DNA of 64,000 nucleotides from the NCBI RefSeq assembly GCF_023078275.1, contig NC_062972.1, positions 17,687,691 to 17,751,690 of the forward strand, read 5' to 3'. Below are positions 12,622 to 25,700 of this stretch, piece by piece; position 1 is the first letter of the stretch, and every line of letters starts with the position of its first letter. The notes under the pieces were generated by a model, which saw only the letters and a program-made list of their open reading frames with translations, ran no database searches and had not been told where the DNA came from. This stretch comes from Leguminivora glycinivorella (Eukaryota; Arthropoda; Insecta; Lepidoptera; Tortricidae). The position numbers and the translations under genes are program-made.

Positions 12622-12919
12622 GGCAGCGTTCCCACTTATGCGTCGCGTGTCTCGGGGCGCGCAAGGGGCGTCCGCGCCACGCCGCTTAAGTGTAATTCAA
12701 AAAACGTCTCCTCAGTACATTTTGTATAGGAAAGACGTAAGACGCGCCCCAGGTGGCGTGGCGGCGGCGGGGCGCGCGCCGCGCCGCTTGGCGGCGCGCC
12801 TTACGTCCTTCCTATACAAAATGTACTGAGGAGACGCTTTTTGAATTACACTCAGGTGGCGTGGCGCGGACGCCCTTTGCGCGCCCCGAGACACGCGACG
12901 CATAAGTGGGAACGCTGCC
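12622..12919. mobile_element. 298-bp GC-rich foldback MITE, copy 2, with TA duplication
   Basis: Ends are GGCAGCG and CGCTGCC, as in copy 1. It interrupts the right arm of the outer MITE. The uninterrupted equivalent in the left arm reads gcatttactgatg in complement, so the insertion duplicated only TA. That points to a Tc1/mariner-type target. It is non-coding despite a chance open frame of about 63 codons on each strand. Confidence 0.88.
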
Positions 12920-13318
12920 TACTGATGTATGGAGTTACAACTCTTCCCTTACTTATTTCCTCTATGTATATAGGTACTTCCAAAAACAAAAAAAAATGAA
13001 TAATAAAAGTAACCCACTCTTCCCATTGTAGCTGACGTCACGGGACGACAAAAGCCGCGCATTTCTGGCACAGAATGCATTGTGCAGGCTGTCCCAGATT
13101 CGCGGGAAACCGGTATGAAGTGGGCCTTTGAGCAGGTTCGCCAGACGCTAGTGAAGAAATTAAACAATAATTGTTTAAATGAGAATTATTCTCATTTAAT
13201 TGCAAAACTGTTGACTTAGCAGTTTTAGCACCCTACATAGGCACATATTTGTGTACAGGGATGACAAGCTCACAGCTTTGCTGACTGTACATGAACTCGC
13301 TTTCGTCTCGCAATTATT

Positions 13319-13506
13319 AGGGCCCATTTAGATGGTACGAGAACTCGCATACGAGTTTTATTACATTGCGGTATTTGATGGCTGTGCAAAATAAAATTGT
13401 ATGTAACCTTAATAAAATTGTATGTAACCTTAATAAAATTGTATATAACAGCCTGCAATGTAACTAAAATCGCATGCGAGTTCGCACGCCGTCTAAATCA
13501 GGCCTT
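13319..13506. mobile_element. MITE with GGGCCCATTTAGA ends and internal 21-bp tandem repeat
   Basis: Inverted ends are gggcccatttagatgg and cgtctaaatcaggcc, followed inward by gagaactcgcatacgag and its complement. The centre holds about three tandem copies of aaaattgtatgtaaccttaat. A shorter relative is at 40,483-40,577. Confidence 0.7.
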
Positions 13507-13890
13507 ATTCAGTACAACGCGAATATATTTGTGGAACACAAAATGTAATCTACTTTACACAATGGTTGTATTGTATGTTACTGTTAACTTTAGTGGACAT
13601 TGTATCGTAAAGCGAAATTGCCTTTTTTCATTAATTGTATGATATACATTTGTGATTTTATTAAAAATCTATATGAAGTAATAGTTTCAAAAACTTACAA
13701 ATCCAGGTAAAGTTCAACAACCCTAATCCCGTGTATATTATTATTAGCTAGCACGTGTACAGTTTCCGTTTACACAAAACGCGTAAAGCAGTGTTTAACC
13801 TACTTCAACCAAGACTTTGATATGCAATGTCTAATATTATATGAATTTCATTAGGTTATAAATGTATGTTTCAGACTTCCTTTCCTCTTC

Positions 13891-14030
13891 GGACGAAAGT
13901 CCACTATCATATGTTTATCATAAATATATGATCATAAGTCTGTATGCCTTACTCCAATGTGAAGAAAAAGAAAGGAATGTTGCCTATGATCACATTTCTA
14001 TGATAAACATATGATAGTGGACTATCGGCC
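13891..14030. mobile_element. MITE with agtccactatcatatg ends, copy 1
   Basis: The ends agtccactatcatatgttta and its complement are inverted. The interior shares gtctgtatgcct and gtgaagaaaaag with the copy at 14,181-14,333. It is non-coding. Confidence 0.7.
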
Positions 14031-14180
14031 TTCAAACTGAATTGAACCTACACCTTTTATATTACAAGAATATATTTAGTTATCAACCCAGCCTAGCTTA
14101 TCCAAAGAAGAGATGATTTAAGTCCTTATCCTTATCGACGTCAGGCTTTGTCAAAAGCATTACACAGGCAATTGACTAAG

Positions 14181-14333
14181 GCCGATAGTCCACTTATCCA
14201 CTATTATATGTTTATAATAGAAATATGATTATAGATCTGTATGCCTCCCTTTTTCTCCAACGTGAAGAAAAAGGACGGCATTTTGCCTATGATCATATTT
14301 TTATGATAAAAATATGATGGTGGACTACCGGCC
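14181..14333. mobile_element. MITE with agtccacta ends, copy 2
   Basis: It begins gccgatagtccac and ends gtggactaccggcc. The interior is colinear with the copy 150 bp to the left, so two family members sit next to each other. Confidence 0.68.
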
Positions 14334-14351
14334 AAAAAGACGTATCTAAAA

Positions 14352-14576
14352 GCTCGGCCACACGTGCGCGTTTTGAGAGCAAAGGCGGAGCGTTAGCGGA
14401 GCGCAATGATAGCGGTGCGCCGCGCCGGACGAACGCTGGCGTTGCGCCTAGCGGACGCAGGCGGGAACTAACCAGCGCGGATTGCGAGCGGAACGCCAGC
14501 GTTCGTCCGGCGCACCGCTATCATTGCGCTCCGCTAACGCTACGCTATCAAAACGCTTTATGTCTGGCGGAGGCTT
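14352..14576. mobile_element. Long GC-rich foldback element
   Basis: The block gagcgttagcggagcgcaat near 14,386 is matched in inverse near 14,520-14,540. The phrase gacgaacgctggcgttgcg is matched by an inverse copy near 14,495. It is CG-dense against AT-rich surroundings and non-coding. Confidence 0.65.
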
Positions 14577-17508
14577 AATTGAAATTGGAATATCATGAAC
14601 CTTACGTTTAATATATTACGAGACACGTTCTTATTGCATTTACTATACACACTAATTAAGGAAGGAACCCTTCATAAAAATTACAAACACCATCTAAATA
14701 CGCTGCACGCTCCTGAAAACTTAAAACGACCTTTAACTAAGTTCATGGGTCACCTTGAAGTTTGAAATAACCCTTAGACATGTTTAATCCCACAAAACAC
14801 ATGTAGACAATCCAAAACTTTACGTGTTTTGGAATAGTGTTCAGTTTCAGTTGTTGCACAGTAGCTGCAGAATTTAAATTAGGTACAGTGATAAATTACC
14901 CTCATCTGCTCATTTCTTGAAGTTAAGGCAATTTACATGAAAGGTAAGACGGCGATGTTAAATTAACCACATGATTTTAAAACCGTATACACACGTTATC
15001 TGCGTTGCACTGGCTTTTGCAGTTAGCATTAAGTACTTTAATTTTACGAAAGCGACTCTCATCTCGTCAAACCCAGAGCGGAACCTAGAACTTACGGATC
15101 TTTCTGATGTTTTCCTAAGGTCGCGTCGAAGCAAATCTGTTGTATCCCGTTTCAACTACCTAGGAACGAGATTGTAACGTCAGATTTTACCAAGATCGAG
15201 AACCTTAAAAAAGTTTATTGTTTAATTATCTGAAACAAGTTTAGATATCAGGATTGTAAAACCAAGTTACGTACATATACGACATATGACCTACTTAGAT
15301 ACCTATTAATTAAAACTTCTAATTGTTCCTAGTATACTTAATTACTTACATAAAATGTTTCTTTACAGTCTAAATAGAGCGCGACCGGTGGTTATAACTT
15401 ACAATCAGCAAAAAGAACTGATTTAATGGAATAATGATACACTGTATGACGGATTCGTTACATATTTTAAACTGAAAGACGTATACCTATAATGCAACAT
15501 TAATTACACTCTTACCAGAATATAATGTACACCTAACTGTTTTGTAACTGGAAAAAACTGTTCCACAATGCATTAAAGATTATTGCTATTATTCTACTAC
15601 GAAAAGCTGGCGAAACTTGGCGGATATCGAGGCGAATGTTAGCCATCTTCAGATCACGAAGGCAATGTCTTCTTTGAAACATCAGTGAAATCATAAAGGG
15701 CGTCACTTGGATTGACGTATATTTCCATATCTTAAGATATCAAGCGAATATATTTTCATTTTTCGTAACTTAACATGGGTAACAATGTACAAGCACTATT
15801 CAAAAAATAACAAATGACATTTAAAATAAAGTAATAAGCAAGATTTATTAGGGTCAAATAAGAATATATCCAAAAATTACAATTCCAACATTAAAATAAA
15901 ACAGTACTTAACACTACTCCCATGTGAAAATTCATCTGCTATTCAACATAAAATGTATGTTTATTTATTTGTGAAATTGGTTGAATTTTGTGAAATGTGA
16001 TCATGTGATCTTTAAATACAAAGAAGATTTTGGTTAAGCAAAGTGAGTTATCACCTACTTTTATTATCCTAGTAGTAGTTTCAAGACTTTTTTTCTTTAC
16101 AAGGGAAACAATTTTGTATGACAGTGAATACCAAATTTGTTAGTTTTCTATACTTACTAATAGTAAGTATCTTGAAAATCCTGAATGCATTACATTATAT
16201 TTATTTATAGCTGATTCCTATTAACATTACTCTTGGGTATTCTTCTAAAGTCTGGCAAACAGTCTGATCTCATGATGTTGTAGTCTGAATATTCATCAAG
16301 TATATTCTTGATTCATTTGCATTCCATACATGGCCATTTATTTTTTTATCCTTACAAATGGAAAATCATTGGTTTTATTTCCATAGTTTTTTTGCCTTCT
16401 GGCGTTAAGCATGAGTTAATAAACATTAATTTTGTACTACTAACCATAAACATGAACAAGTAATTTGGCTACAATATTGAAATAAATGGACATAGTAACT
16501 AGCATATCAAAGTGCAGTATGTTCAATTGTTCAGTACCCTTTGACCAATACTGATCTACATTAATTTATAACAGACAAGCAAATAACCACTGTCATCGGC
16601 CAAATTCACCGTGAGACGATACAAAAACCAAACAGACTAAAGAATGGCCGCAGAAGAAGCAAGTCAATAAAAAGAGTTGTTTTGTCTGCATAACCTGGAC
16701 CCACTTTACAACATTTAGGAACATAACTGAGCTGAACCAATGATCAACACAAAAGAGGTCTCACTCAGTGCAATTGTGGAACACATACTTATACAATTGA
16801 AGGAAAATCTATTCTATTAGCTATGTAAACATGCAAATAAAATCATCTTAATGTGTTTAGTATGTTCCACAGATTGACCATTGTGTCACCCTATGCATAT
16901 TTTATTTGTAAGCAACAAACATAATGCAAGTTGGTTGAAACATGAGTTGCAGACTGCATTGCAAGGAAATATTATTTTACAGATTTGCAAGACTTCAAAA
17001 AAACATTTATGAAGCTATTCTATTATTAAAGAAACCCTTCATTTTGCACCTAGAAAGTACACAAGAAACCATACCTATGCTTGTCTTGCTACATTTAAGC
17101 ACTTGTACAGATCAGTAAAAATATAAAAATAAAGAATTTATTCAAAACACCTTTTTGAAATATATAGTTTTTTCTCTTATTTTAAGGTAGGTAAGGTAAC
17201 AGAAGAAATATTTTTTTTTATCATTTGAAGGAAATCAGTGAGACTGCTCTGTGACCTAGACTTACAACATCAGTTTGTTCTTGGTTTATTATAAGTGACT
17301 GCACATGAATTTTTGCTATCTAGCTCAAGCTATGCTACAAATGTTGGTGAAAATAATTGATGATTACAAGCCGTATCAAGAGCACCTGATAAACATAATT
17401 CCGTTCGATTCGAACGGTTTAGCGGGGCATGGACATCTGGGGCGACCGGTCCAGGCGAAACTACGCGACGCACGGTGTAACTAAAAACTATTGAATACCA
17501 TGACCTAC
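14577..17508. other. Probable mim intron 1, unannotated part
   Basis: Sequence directly downstream of the first mim exon (minus strand). I see no further I-BAR exon and no well-defined element. Open frames of 65-68 codons near 15,000 have no recognised relatives. Confidence 0.4.
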
Positions 17509-17580
17509 CTTCATGTCCGACACGATCTGCTGGTACAGGCTCCATAGAGGCGAACAATCCTTCTCCGTGGTTCCCTCCAT
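17509..17580 (-). CDS. mim: First coding exon of missing-in-metastasis (MTSS/MIM, I-BAR protein)
   Basis: The minus strand reads ATG followed by 24 codons, MEGTTEKDCSPLWSLYQQ...SDMK, then an exact donor GTAGGT. The family resemblance is to the start of vertebrate MTSS1: acidic M-E start, E-K-(D/E)-C-S, then L-(Y/F)-Q-x-I-(V/I)-S-D-M-K. This is the first helix of the I-BAR (IMD) domain, which bends membrane outward and binds Rac and PIP2 in cell protrusions. The exon ends in phase 0. The rest of the gene must lie at lower coordinates and probably beyond the window, because no second IMD exon is visible in 17 kb. The start is supported by the family N-terminus. With only 24 residues the assignment is good but not certain. 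Confidence 0.72.
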
Positions 17581-19794
17581 TGTCAAAATATCACAACAAA
17601 AACACAGAAAACACGATCAAACACAATAACGAATCACATCCAAGAACGCGCCATTACGATCTCCCGACAACTGTTGCATTTTCATAATTATTTCACGCTG
17701 CACATACGCTTAGAGATTACCTACATTTCACCTAACGTTTCAGGACACAATAGAAACGTTGGAAAACGATATGCTACAAATCAATATTTTTATAAACATG
17801 AATACCCTCAGTGTCTTGGCAAGAACGAAAAATAACACTGTTTCAGTCCGCGTAACACTAGAAACACATGGAATATTCACGCTGATTTTAATTGAAGTTA
17901 ATTAGCAGTATATTCATTCAAGAAATACTGTTTTCGTGATATTTTCATACACAAATATACGATTCAAAATTAGAACAGACGCGGATCTTCGCAATGGAGC
18001 GACAAGCACATCGGCCGGAGAAGGTTTGCTACGATTCGTCAATTTTTAGCTCAGTGTTGCTAGGATTGTAGAAAAAAACGTTAAAACGGTATTAAGGTAT
18101 CGTTTTAATGGCCAGATGTACGAACATTGTACGTTTCCATAAGCCGTTTCACATTTCATATTATAAACCAAACTATAGATGGTTATCCAAATCTTAGCAC
18201 CACAAACTACTAAGAAGATACTATCTTAGCACTAAAAAATGGAGCGACATTAAAAGAATCTATCGAAATACTTCACCCCTACATTTTCAATCAATTTTTA
18301 AGTGTTATAGCTTGCCGATGCCGATGTTTCCGCCAACGTCTTGGTTTAAGAAGGACCGCGCATTATGAAGACAATAGGCCGGTGAGCCCTATAGTTTTCA
18401 AATTTTGCCGTCTTTTTACAAGCTTTTATTTACTTTCACCTGTCCCGTTGTCTGTCTGTACTTCTGTAGTCAAATCTTGCAAGTTAAATTTGAACCACTT
18501 CTTGAGCTGAAATTTTGCACATATATGTCAATCACGTCACAATGCAATATGCATTATGGTATCATGGAGTTGATCTGATGATGGAGCAGAGAGGTGGTCA
18601 TAGGAACTCTGTAATGAAATGTCATATCCTCATCGAGTAAGGGGTTTATAGAAAGGTCTCGGAGTCCTCGGAGAGCAGTGACTTTTGAAGAAAAGTACAG
18701 TCGGCGATAAAAGCTTGTACGTCAGCCTAAACGTCATGATTTTATCGATTGGCGACATGTTCCGAGTCATATGCAGACCCATAATCAGACATGAGTCCCC
18801 TTGAGGGTGCTAGACTGTACGGAGTGACCATAGATTTAGAGATATTAAGCTAGATTGAGTAGTTAGGCAAAAAAGTGTGTCCCCGTGAGAGAAGAAAGCA
18901 TTGTTTGGGCTGGTGTCCCTCTCGCACTTACTGACAATGTCAACATTATTCAGTGACGTCATTACTGTCATAAATTGGGGATACCAGTCAATATTCAAAG
19001 TTACTACCAAAACTACTAATACCCAATTAAAGGTTTTTTAATCTTTGATTTATTGTCATCAAAATAATTACATTGTAATTATTTGCCAATTCTTTAAAAT
19101 ATATCGAAACCCTAGTCTGAATATAACTCTAAAAAGTCAGGTAATATTCAGATAAAATACTACTACTATGGTAACCTCACTAACCTCATTAACACTGGCC
19201 ACACGTGCGAGAGAGACACCAGCCCAGACAATGCCGTCTCATGTGGACCGTTTTCGCTAATCTGATACGATCGCCTTTCTGTCTCAGTGATAAGGTTCAA
19301 TGTCGCATAGCAAAAATTGTGATTGCGCTGTCCCCTGTAAAAGTCTTTGGGAGTGACTGACTCAAAACAATCGAAACATGCCGCCAAATCGCGATATATT
19401 AACGTGAGTCGATCCGTATGTGGTATAGATGTATTCAAATATTTCTCCCGAAAGTTTAACACCTATAATCAAATAAAAGTTATAAAAGTGTGGACAGATA
19501 ATTCAAAATATGAATATACCAATTTACCAACATTTTCATTAAAGGCCAAAAGTCACCCCCTAGGTCTAAATAGCTATCCGAGTTTGCGGTACTTTAACGT
19601 ATATAACGTTATTAAACATTGTTAAAATAACGTTAAAAATAAAAAAAAATGTGTAGTTGTTTTTTTTACTGGTAACATATAACAACTGTCAAGTAAGTCA
19701 TTTTTGACGATTTCACAGAAATTTGTATAAAGTGGATAATTTTTTGGAATTCCCGAGCCTTGGTACTCATATTATGGTATTTTAACAGTGAAAC
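17581..19794. promoter_or_regulatory. Divergent spacer between mim (-) and SMC5 (+)
   Basis: This must hold both promoters and 5' UTRs, but no TATA box or initiator can be singled out. The part near 17,580-18,060 looks unique and probably includes the mim leader. About 18,405-18,680 has the look of a dispersed repeat (tttcacctgtcccgttgtct). Phrases such as gacaccagcccaaacaatg near 18,907 and gacaccagcccagacaatg near 19,215 recur in opposite orientation and may be ends of one degraded element. Confidence 0.45.
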
Positions 19795-22700
19795 ATGCCT
19801 AAAAAAGCCAATAAGAAGGCCGCTAAAGCAGGCTCAATTTACAGAATAGCTTTACAAAACTTCGTGTAAGTATAATTTATATAAAATTTTACGCGCCATT
19901 TCCGTGTTTATAAGCAATGTTCCGTTGTAAGCGTTTTGTCTAACCAAAATATGTTTCTTTTTCAGGACGTATAAAGAAGTGGAGTTGTTCCCGGGCCCGT
20001 CTCTGAATTTGATAATTGGTCCAAATGGAACTGGGAAGTCCACTTTTGTTTGTGCCATTATACTGGGACTTTGCGGTAAAACGAGCGTCATTGGAAGAGC
20101 AAAGAAGGTAAAGCTAACCCCTCGTAAATATTAAAAATCCATACCAATATTATAAATGGGAAAGTGTGTGTGTCTGTTTGTTTGTCCGTCTTTCACGGCA
20201 AAACGGAGCGACGAATTGACGTGATTTTTTAAGTGGAGATAGTTGAAGGGATGGAGAGTGACATAGGCTACTTTTTGTCTCTTTCTAACGCGAGCGAAGC
20301 CGCGGGAAAAAGTTAGTATTCTATAAAACTACATACTCATCTAGCAATGAGGGGATTTGCTGTGTATTATGATGCTCACAGCCAAAGTATGGCAGTTTTG
20401 TTTGAGAGTTGTGATAATTATTAAGTTAGATTCTAGGCGTGTCTCTTCTATTGTGTTCGTTTGTTTTGTCAAATGGTACTCTAATCATGTTTTATGTCCG
20501 ATTATCTCAGCCTCAGTATGTTCTCTTATTGCTGGGGATACGGGACAGCAACCTTGACAACATAATATTCATTAAAAGATGACATATAATAAAATTATGT
20601 CAAACAGTTATCTGCTTTGATAAGAATAATTGCAAATAATGTGGTATTTCATTTGATTTATTCCTTCCTTACATGATTATGTTGTTATAGCAACAACTAC
20701 TAAACAATGTTAAAATTATGTTAAGCACACCATGTTGTTTGATGTTGTTAATCTGTATGGAGAAGCAGTGTCTCTTAGCTCTGGTATTTTTAATGAGCCA
20801 CATAGACCAAAGGAAACAAATGACTACATGTATGCTATATCATATAGCAGCATATAGCATAACACATGCTATAGCATACATGTCCATGAATGTGTTAATA
20901 ACCTGTGGTACTGAATAAAACCTTATTAATATTTTTTTTACAATCACATTGGTAAAAATGAAATATTAAATAGCTAATCAAGCTTGCACCTTTTTTATGA
21001 ACAATTCTGAAATTGGGAATGATACATACATTGTATTATTTTACATTAGAAAATAAATTGAGAAATAATCATATAAAATAACTTTTTCATCACACACACA
21101 CTAAATATGATTTTGCACGCAGGCGGAGTGTGAGTTATAGAAAAATCGTTCTCCCATGGGAGTAATGAAATTTTTAGTACCATATTTAACTTTTTATCTC
21201 TTTACATATTTTTATATAGCAAGTGTGATGAAAAACATTGTGTGTAACTCGGGGAGTATGAATATTACAAACTCGAATCTTTAAATCGCTCCGTGTTAGT
21301 AATATTCAAGTTCCTCCCCTTGTTGCACAATGTACTATTGCACCTATACATGCAATACTGGTACTATCTGTAATCAGTTGTGTGAATTGTTTCAACAGAT
21401 ACACTCATGTTTTATGCATTTTATATAATCTATTGATCTGTATAATATATAATCTACTGCCCATACAACCATTTCAGTCGCAAAATCTTCAAATCAGTAA
21501 CTAACTGTCAAATGTGACATAACGCGTGGTAACGTCGTGCAAACAATGCGACCGTATTGATACAATAACAAAATGTAGTCGTCGTGTGCACTCGTTACGG
21601 TAACAAAATGTGTACGAATTTGTGGCTGTCAATGTCACTGTCAGAATGACTTTTAACGACACTTTATTAGTCGACGTTTGCACACATAACGGTAACAACA
21701 TGTGGACGAATTTGTGGCTGTCATTGTCACTGTCAGAACGGTTTCTGACAGTGACTTTGACAGAATTTGTACACACATGTGTAGGTCTGATTACCGAACT
21801 GCTCCTAAACTACTGTATCCGCAAATGACAATCTGAAATACGAAGGTTTCTCAAACTGTCTTGTGAAGTTGTGGACTGGTTGCTTTGAATCATTTAAATA
21901 TGAGCGAATTAAATAATATAAACGACGACGACCATTTAAGCACTCTTCGACATTTTATAGAAATGTGGGAAAGTTAAGAAAAGTGCAGAATGATAATACA
22001 AATAGATAAGCACTTTATAGTTACTTAATGTATTAAATATATAATTTTTAATTCTTATTCATAAAAATGAAGTGTAGTGTTGCTTTACACAATAAAAGTA
22101 GGAATCAAATGAAATAGAGTATTTACTGTGATATTAATAGAATTTCTGTTGCGCAATGATAGTTTTTTTTCAGTACAGATGCTGCTTTTTTAACGCAGTA
22201 GTGCGAGCAAATCAAGCAATGATTCATTTCTTGTCTGGTCGAAACTCTTAGCTTAGATTTAGGTACTGAAAATCGTCGTACGATACACGTGCGAAAAGGA
22301 CATTCACAACTCGTGTCGATTTAAAACACTCCCTTCATGCGTGTATTAATATATCGCTACTCGTATCGATTTTCCTCTTTTCCGCACTCGTATCTACAAG
22401 TATTTTGTTTGGGTTACAAAAAAAACACATTATTTACTCTACTACGTTTTATTTATGTCTCTTTAACATTACAAATTTGTAGATACTTATCTATACAAAA
22501 ATCTTGACAAAAGAAGTACAGATCGCTGAAATTAATGTTGATAGTAATATTAATGACGACAACTTCAACAAGTGTCAATTGTGAAATGCCGCAAAATACT
22601 AGTTGCTCTATAGAAGACCATAATATGATCCCCGATCCTTTACAACCCAGCAGCTCGGTACGCACGTTACAATTTTTTTTTAATCTTCTTTAGTGAGGGC

Positions 22701-25700
22701 AACTGAGTACGACGGCATATTTAATTGTTTATAAAGTTTGAGGATACCTGGAAAAAATTAATACAAGAAGCATTCACTGCCTTCGGTCACGCGTGTACGC
22801 TGCGACCATTTTGCGACCGTTTGTCGACCGTTTGGTGACCGTTTGGCGACTGTTTTTTACATGGAATATTACCGTCTTAATCCATATTTTAACAACTTTA
22901 TTGGTTTTCTAGGCATTATTTTTATTATTTCAGTCATATGCACCGGAGCACTAAAACTTCACCAATCAATATACATAACACGCAAACACCGAGTAGTCAA
23001 TAATATTATTACTGGTTAAACTGAGGTAAATTGATGGCGCGTTGATAAATTTAGAATTTTTTTATGAAATCACTCGAGCAATTTAATTGGCCATGGTAAT
23101 TAGCCCACATTATATTACAAATGCAAACAATATTTATCTTTAACAAATTCTTACGCCATTACATTTTAATGTCAAATGATTTTATTTCATTTTTACTTTG
23201 ACGTCTCTCACGTCTCTGACAGTCGCCATGAAAAGAATGAAATGAACGAATGATTTTGGAAAAGTAGTCGCCAAACGGTAACAATGTGTGCACGCGTAGT
23301 GCACACTTCTGTGACCATTTGTTCCTGTTACCAATCGTCCCCATTTGGGTCGCCGCGACTAAACGTCGACCGTACTGCGACTAAGCATTGAGACCCGAAG
23401 ACCTGTGTGTACACAAAATAGGAGGATTTGCGTAGGAACGGCGACCGATTATGGTTATATGGGTGGTTTAGTTACCAAAGTGCAATATAATAATGATTGG
23501 ATTTAGAGTGTTTTGCCTAGATCCTTGAAAACTTGAATATTCGTCTGTCAATGAAAAGAAAATGGTAGTAAGTATGTATGGAATGCATATTGCTAGGCTC
23601 ACGGACGAAAGATGGACCTCTAGAGTAACAGACTGGACAGGACCAGTAGGAAAAAGAAAAAGAAGACACCCACTGGCACGATGGAGAGATGACGTCGTCA
23701 AAATAGCCGGGGTCAATTGGACCTGGGTGGCTCAAGACCGCAATAAATGGATGCAACTGGAAGAGGCCTTTACCTCATAAAGGGTTCTGGTGTGACATTA
23801 TTTTAATAGTTAAGATATATATTTTTCCAATTTCTGTAATATTTCACTGTCTAACTAGAAATAAAAGGCTTTTTTATTTTTATTTTTATTTTATTATTTT
23901 TATGTATGGAATGCATAAAGTTCTAACTTTGAGGAGAAGCATGAGATACGAAATTTTTTCAAAGTAGTGACGATATCTAATATAGGTACTTAATTCTTGT
24001 AACACTTTACATCCATACTAATATTATAAATGGGAAAGTGTGTGTGTCTGTTTGTTTGTCCGTCTTTCACGGCAAAACGGAGCGACAACATGACGTGATT
24101 TTTTTAAGTGGAGATAGTTGAAGGGATGGAGAGTGACATAAGCTCTCGTTCTAACCCCCCACTTGGGCATTAAACTAGTTTTAGAAGAAATGAGACAGTT
24201 TATTGTAGTTTGTTTAATGTCAACAAAGGCCAGGGTTATAGAGCAGGCTCCAAGAGGATGTTCGTTTGCAAAAATAGCGCACCTCTTTCTGACTTCTGAT
24301 ATATATTGTATAGGTCCCAGACATCATATAAACAGATGTTGCCAAGCAGTTTTGTGGTCCCCGGCCCCCACCCCGCCAATTAAAAATTGCATACAAACAA
24401 AAATAATTTTTTCCTCTTGGAGCCTCGTCTATTACTTTTATAACAAAATCATTCTACACAAGTAGAGCCAGGCATCTTCTGGGCGAGCTCACTCCATCGT
24501 AGGCCACGTCTTTGCCTTTGGTTAGTCTGTGGCCAAAGGTAAGCCCATTTATAATAATAATAAGAACAAGTAGAGCCAACATAAGAATTATATTTATGTA
24601 ATCTCTATGCTCAAAATATGAACTCAGTAGTTGGTAAAAAAAAATGTGTAAGCAAGAACTGATATGTAACCCCAGAGAGTTGCATTATGTAAGATTATTA
24701 CATACATTATCCTTTATTTATTTTGCTTCTTAGGTTAAGCTTTTTATAATATGAATATAAAAGTAAAATACAAAAACACATACAAAACAATATAAAAACA
24801 TATAAACACATTATAAAAAACCTAACCTAGGGTGCCGCCAGCAGCGGGGCAGGGCCCAAGCTGCCGGTGGTTAGGGCCGCAGAGAGAGGAACCGTCGGAC
24901 TATCCGCGCTGTGTCCAAGATCACCGCCTTCTGCATCTGGCCCTTGATCCAGCCACCTAGCGAGAGTCTCTTAAGATGTTGGTCGAGACTCTTCGCTATG
25001 AGACCGTTCGCTGAAACGACTATCGGAACAATGATCGTTGATTCAACATCCCACATGGCGGTTATCTCGTGAGCCAAGTCTAGGTACTTACTGGACTTGT
25101 CCTTCTCGGCTTTCACGAGATTCTTATCATGGGGGATGGTGATGTCAACGAGCACTGCCCGGCGTTGCAGTCGATCTATTATCACAATGTCAGGCTTATT
25201 GGCTACAATAGTCCTGTCAGTGATAATAGATCGATCCCAATAGAGCGTGGCACGACCATTTTCGAGAACTGGCGCAGGTAAGTACTTGTAGTACGGTACT
25301 TCGCGGTTCACAAGGCCGTATTGAAGAGCAAGTTGCTGGTGAATAATCCTGGCTACGAGATTATGTCTGTGCAAGTACTCGCCGTTAGCAAGATGAGAAC
25401 AACCGGAAATTATATGCCTGAGTGACTCTCCGGGGCGGCGGCATGCCCGACAAATGTCGACCGTACCGTCCTTCAGGATATATTTCCGGTAGTTGTTCGT
25501 CATCATTACTTCGTCCGCAATTGCACAGGCAAAACCCTCGGTTTCTCCGAAGAGGTCCCCGAATCGTAACCAGTTCACCGATGCGAGCAGGTCTACATCG
25601 GGTCCCGTGAGGGCCTTGTAGAACCGCCCATGTAGCTGCTTGCTTTCCCATACCGCCTTGCGGTCCGCAGTACTTAGTACCACAGGTTTGCGCCAGTTCT

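Larger units (their letters stand above)
9179..12967. mobile_element. Outer MITE split by two later insertions
   Basis: Both ends carry the same inverted sequence: left ataagtaagggaagagttgt from about 9185, right its complement at about 12,940-12,962. The arms continue through ttatttgtagtgacatctat to atcagtactgct. A hAT-like element occupies 9305-12353 in the left arm and a 298-bp MITE occupies 12622-12919 in the right arm. Without them the host element is about 440 bp. Flanks are TATATA-like on both sides. Confidence 0.75.

Noticed and set aside
14958..15177. Overlapping open frames on both strands near 15 kb
   Set aside because: Neither has a recognisable domain, splice sites or a family match; they probably are chance.
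24163..24465. 100-codon open frame in SMC5 intron 2
   Set aside because: It overlaps a Helitron end and a dispersed repeat, and its composition is not protein-like.
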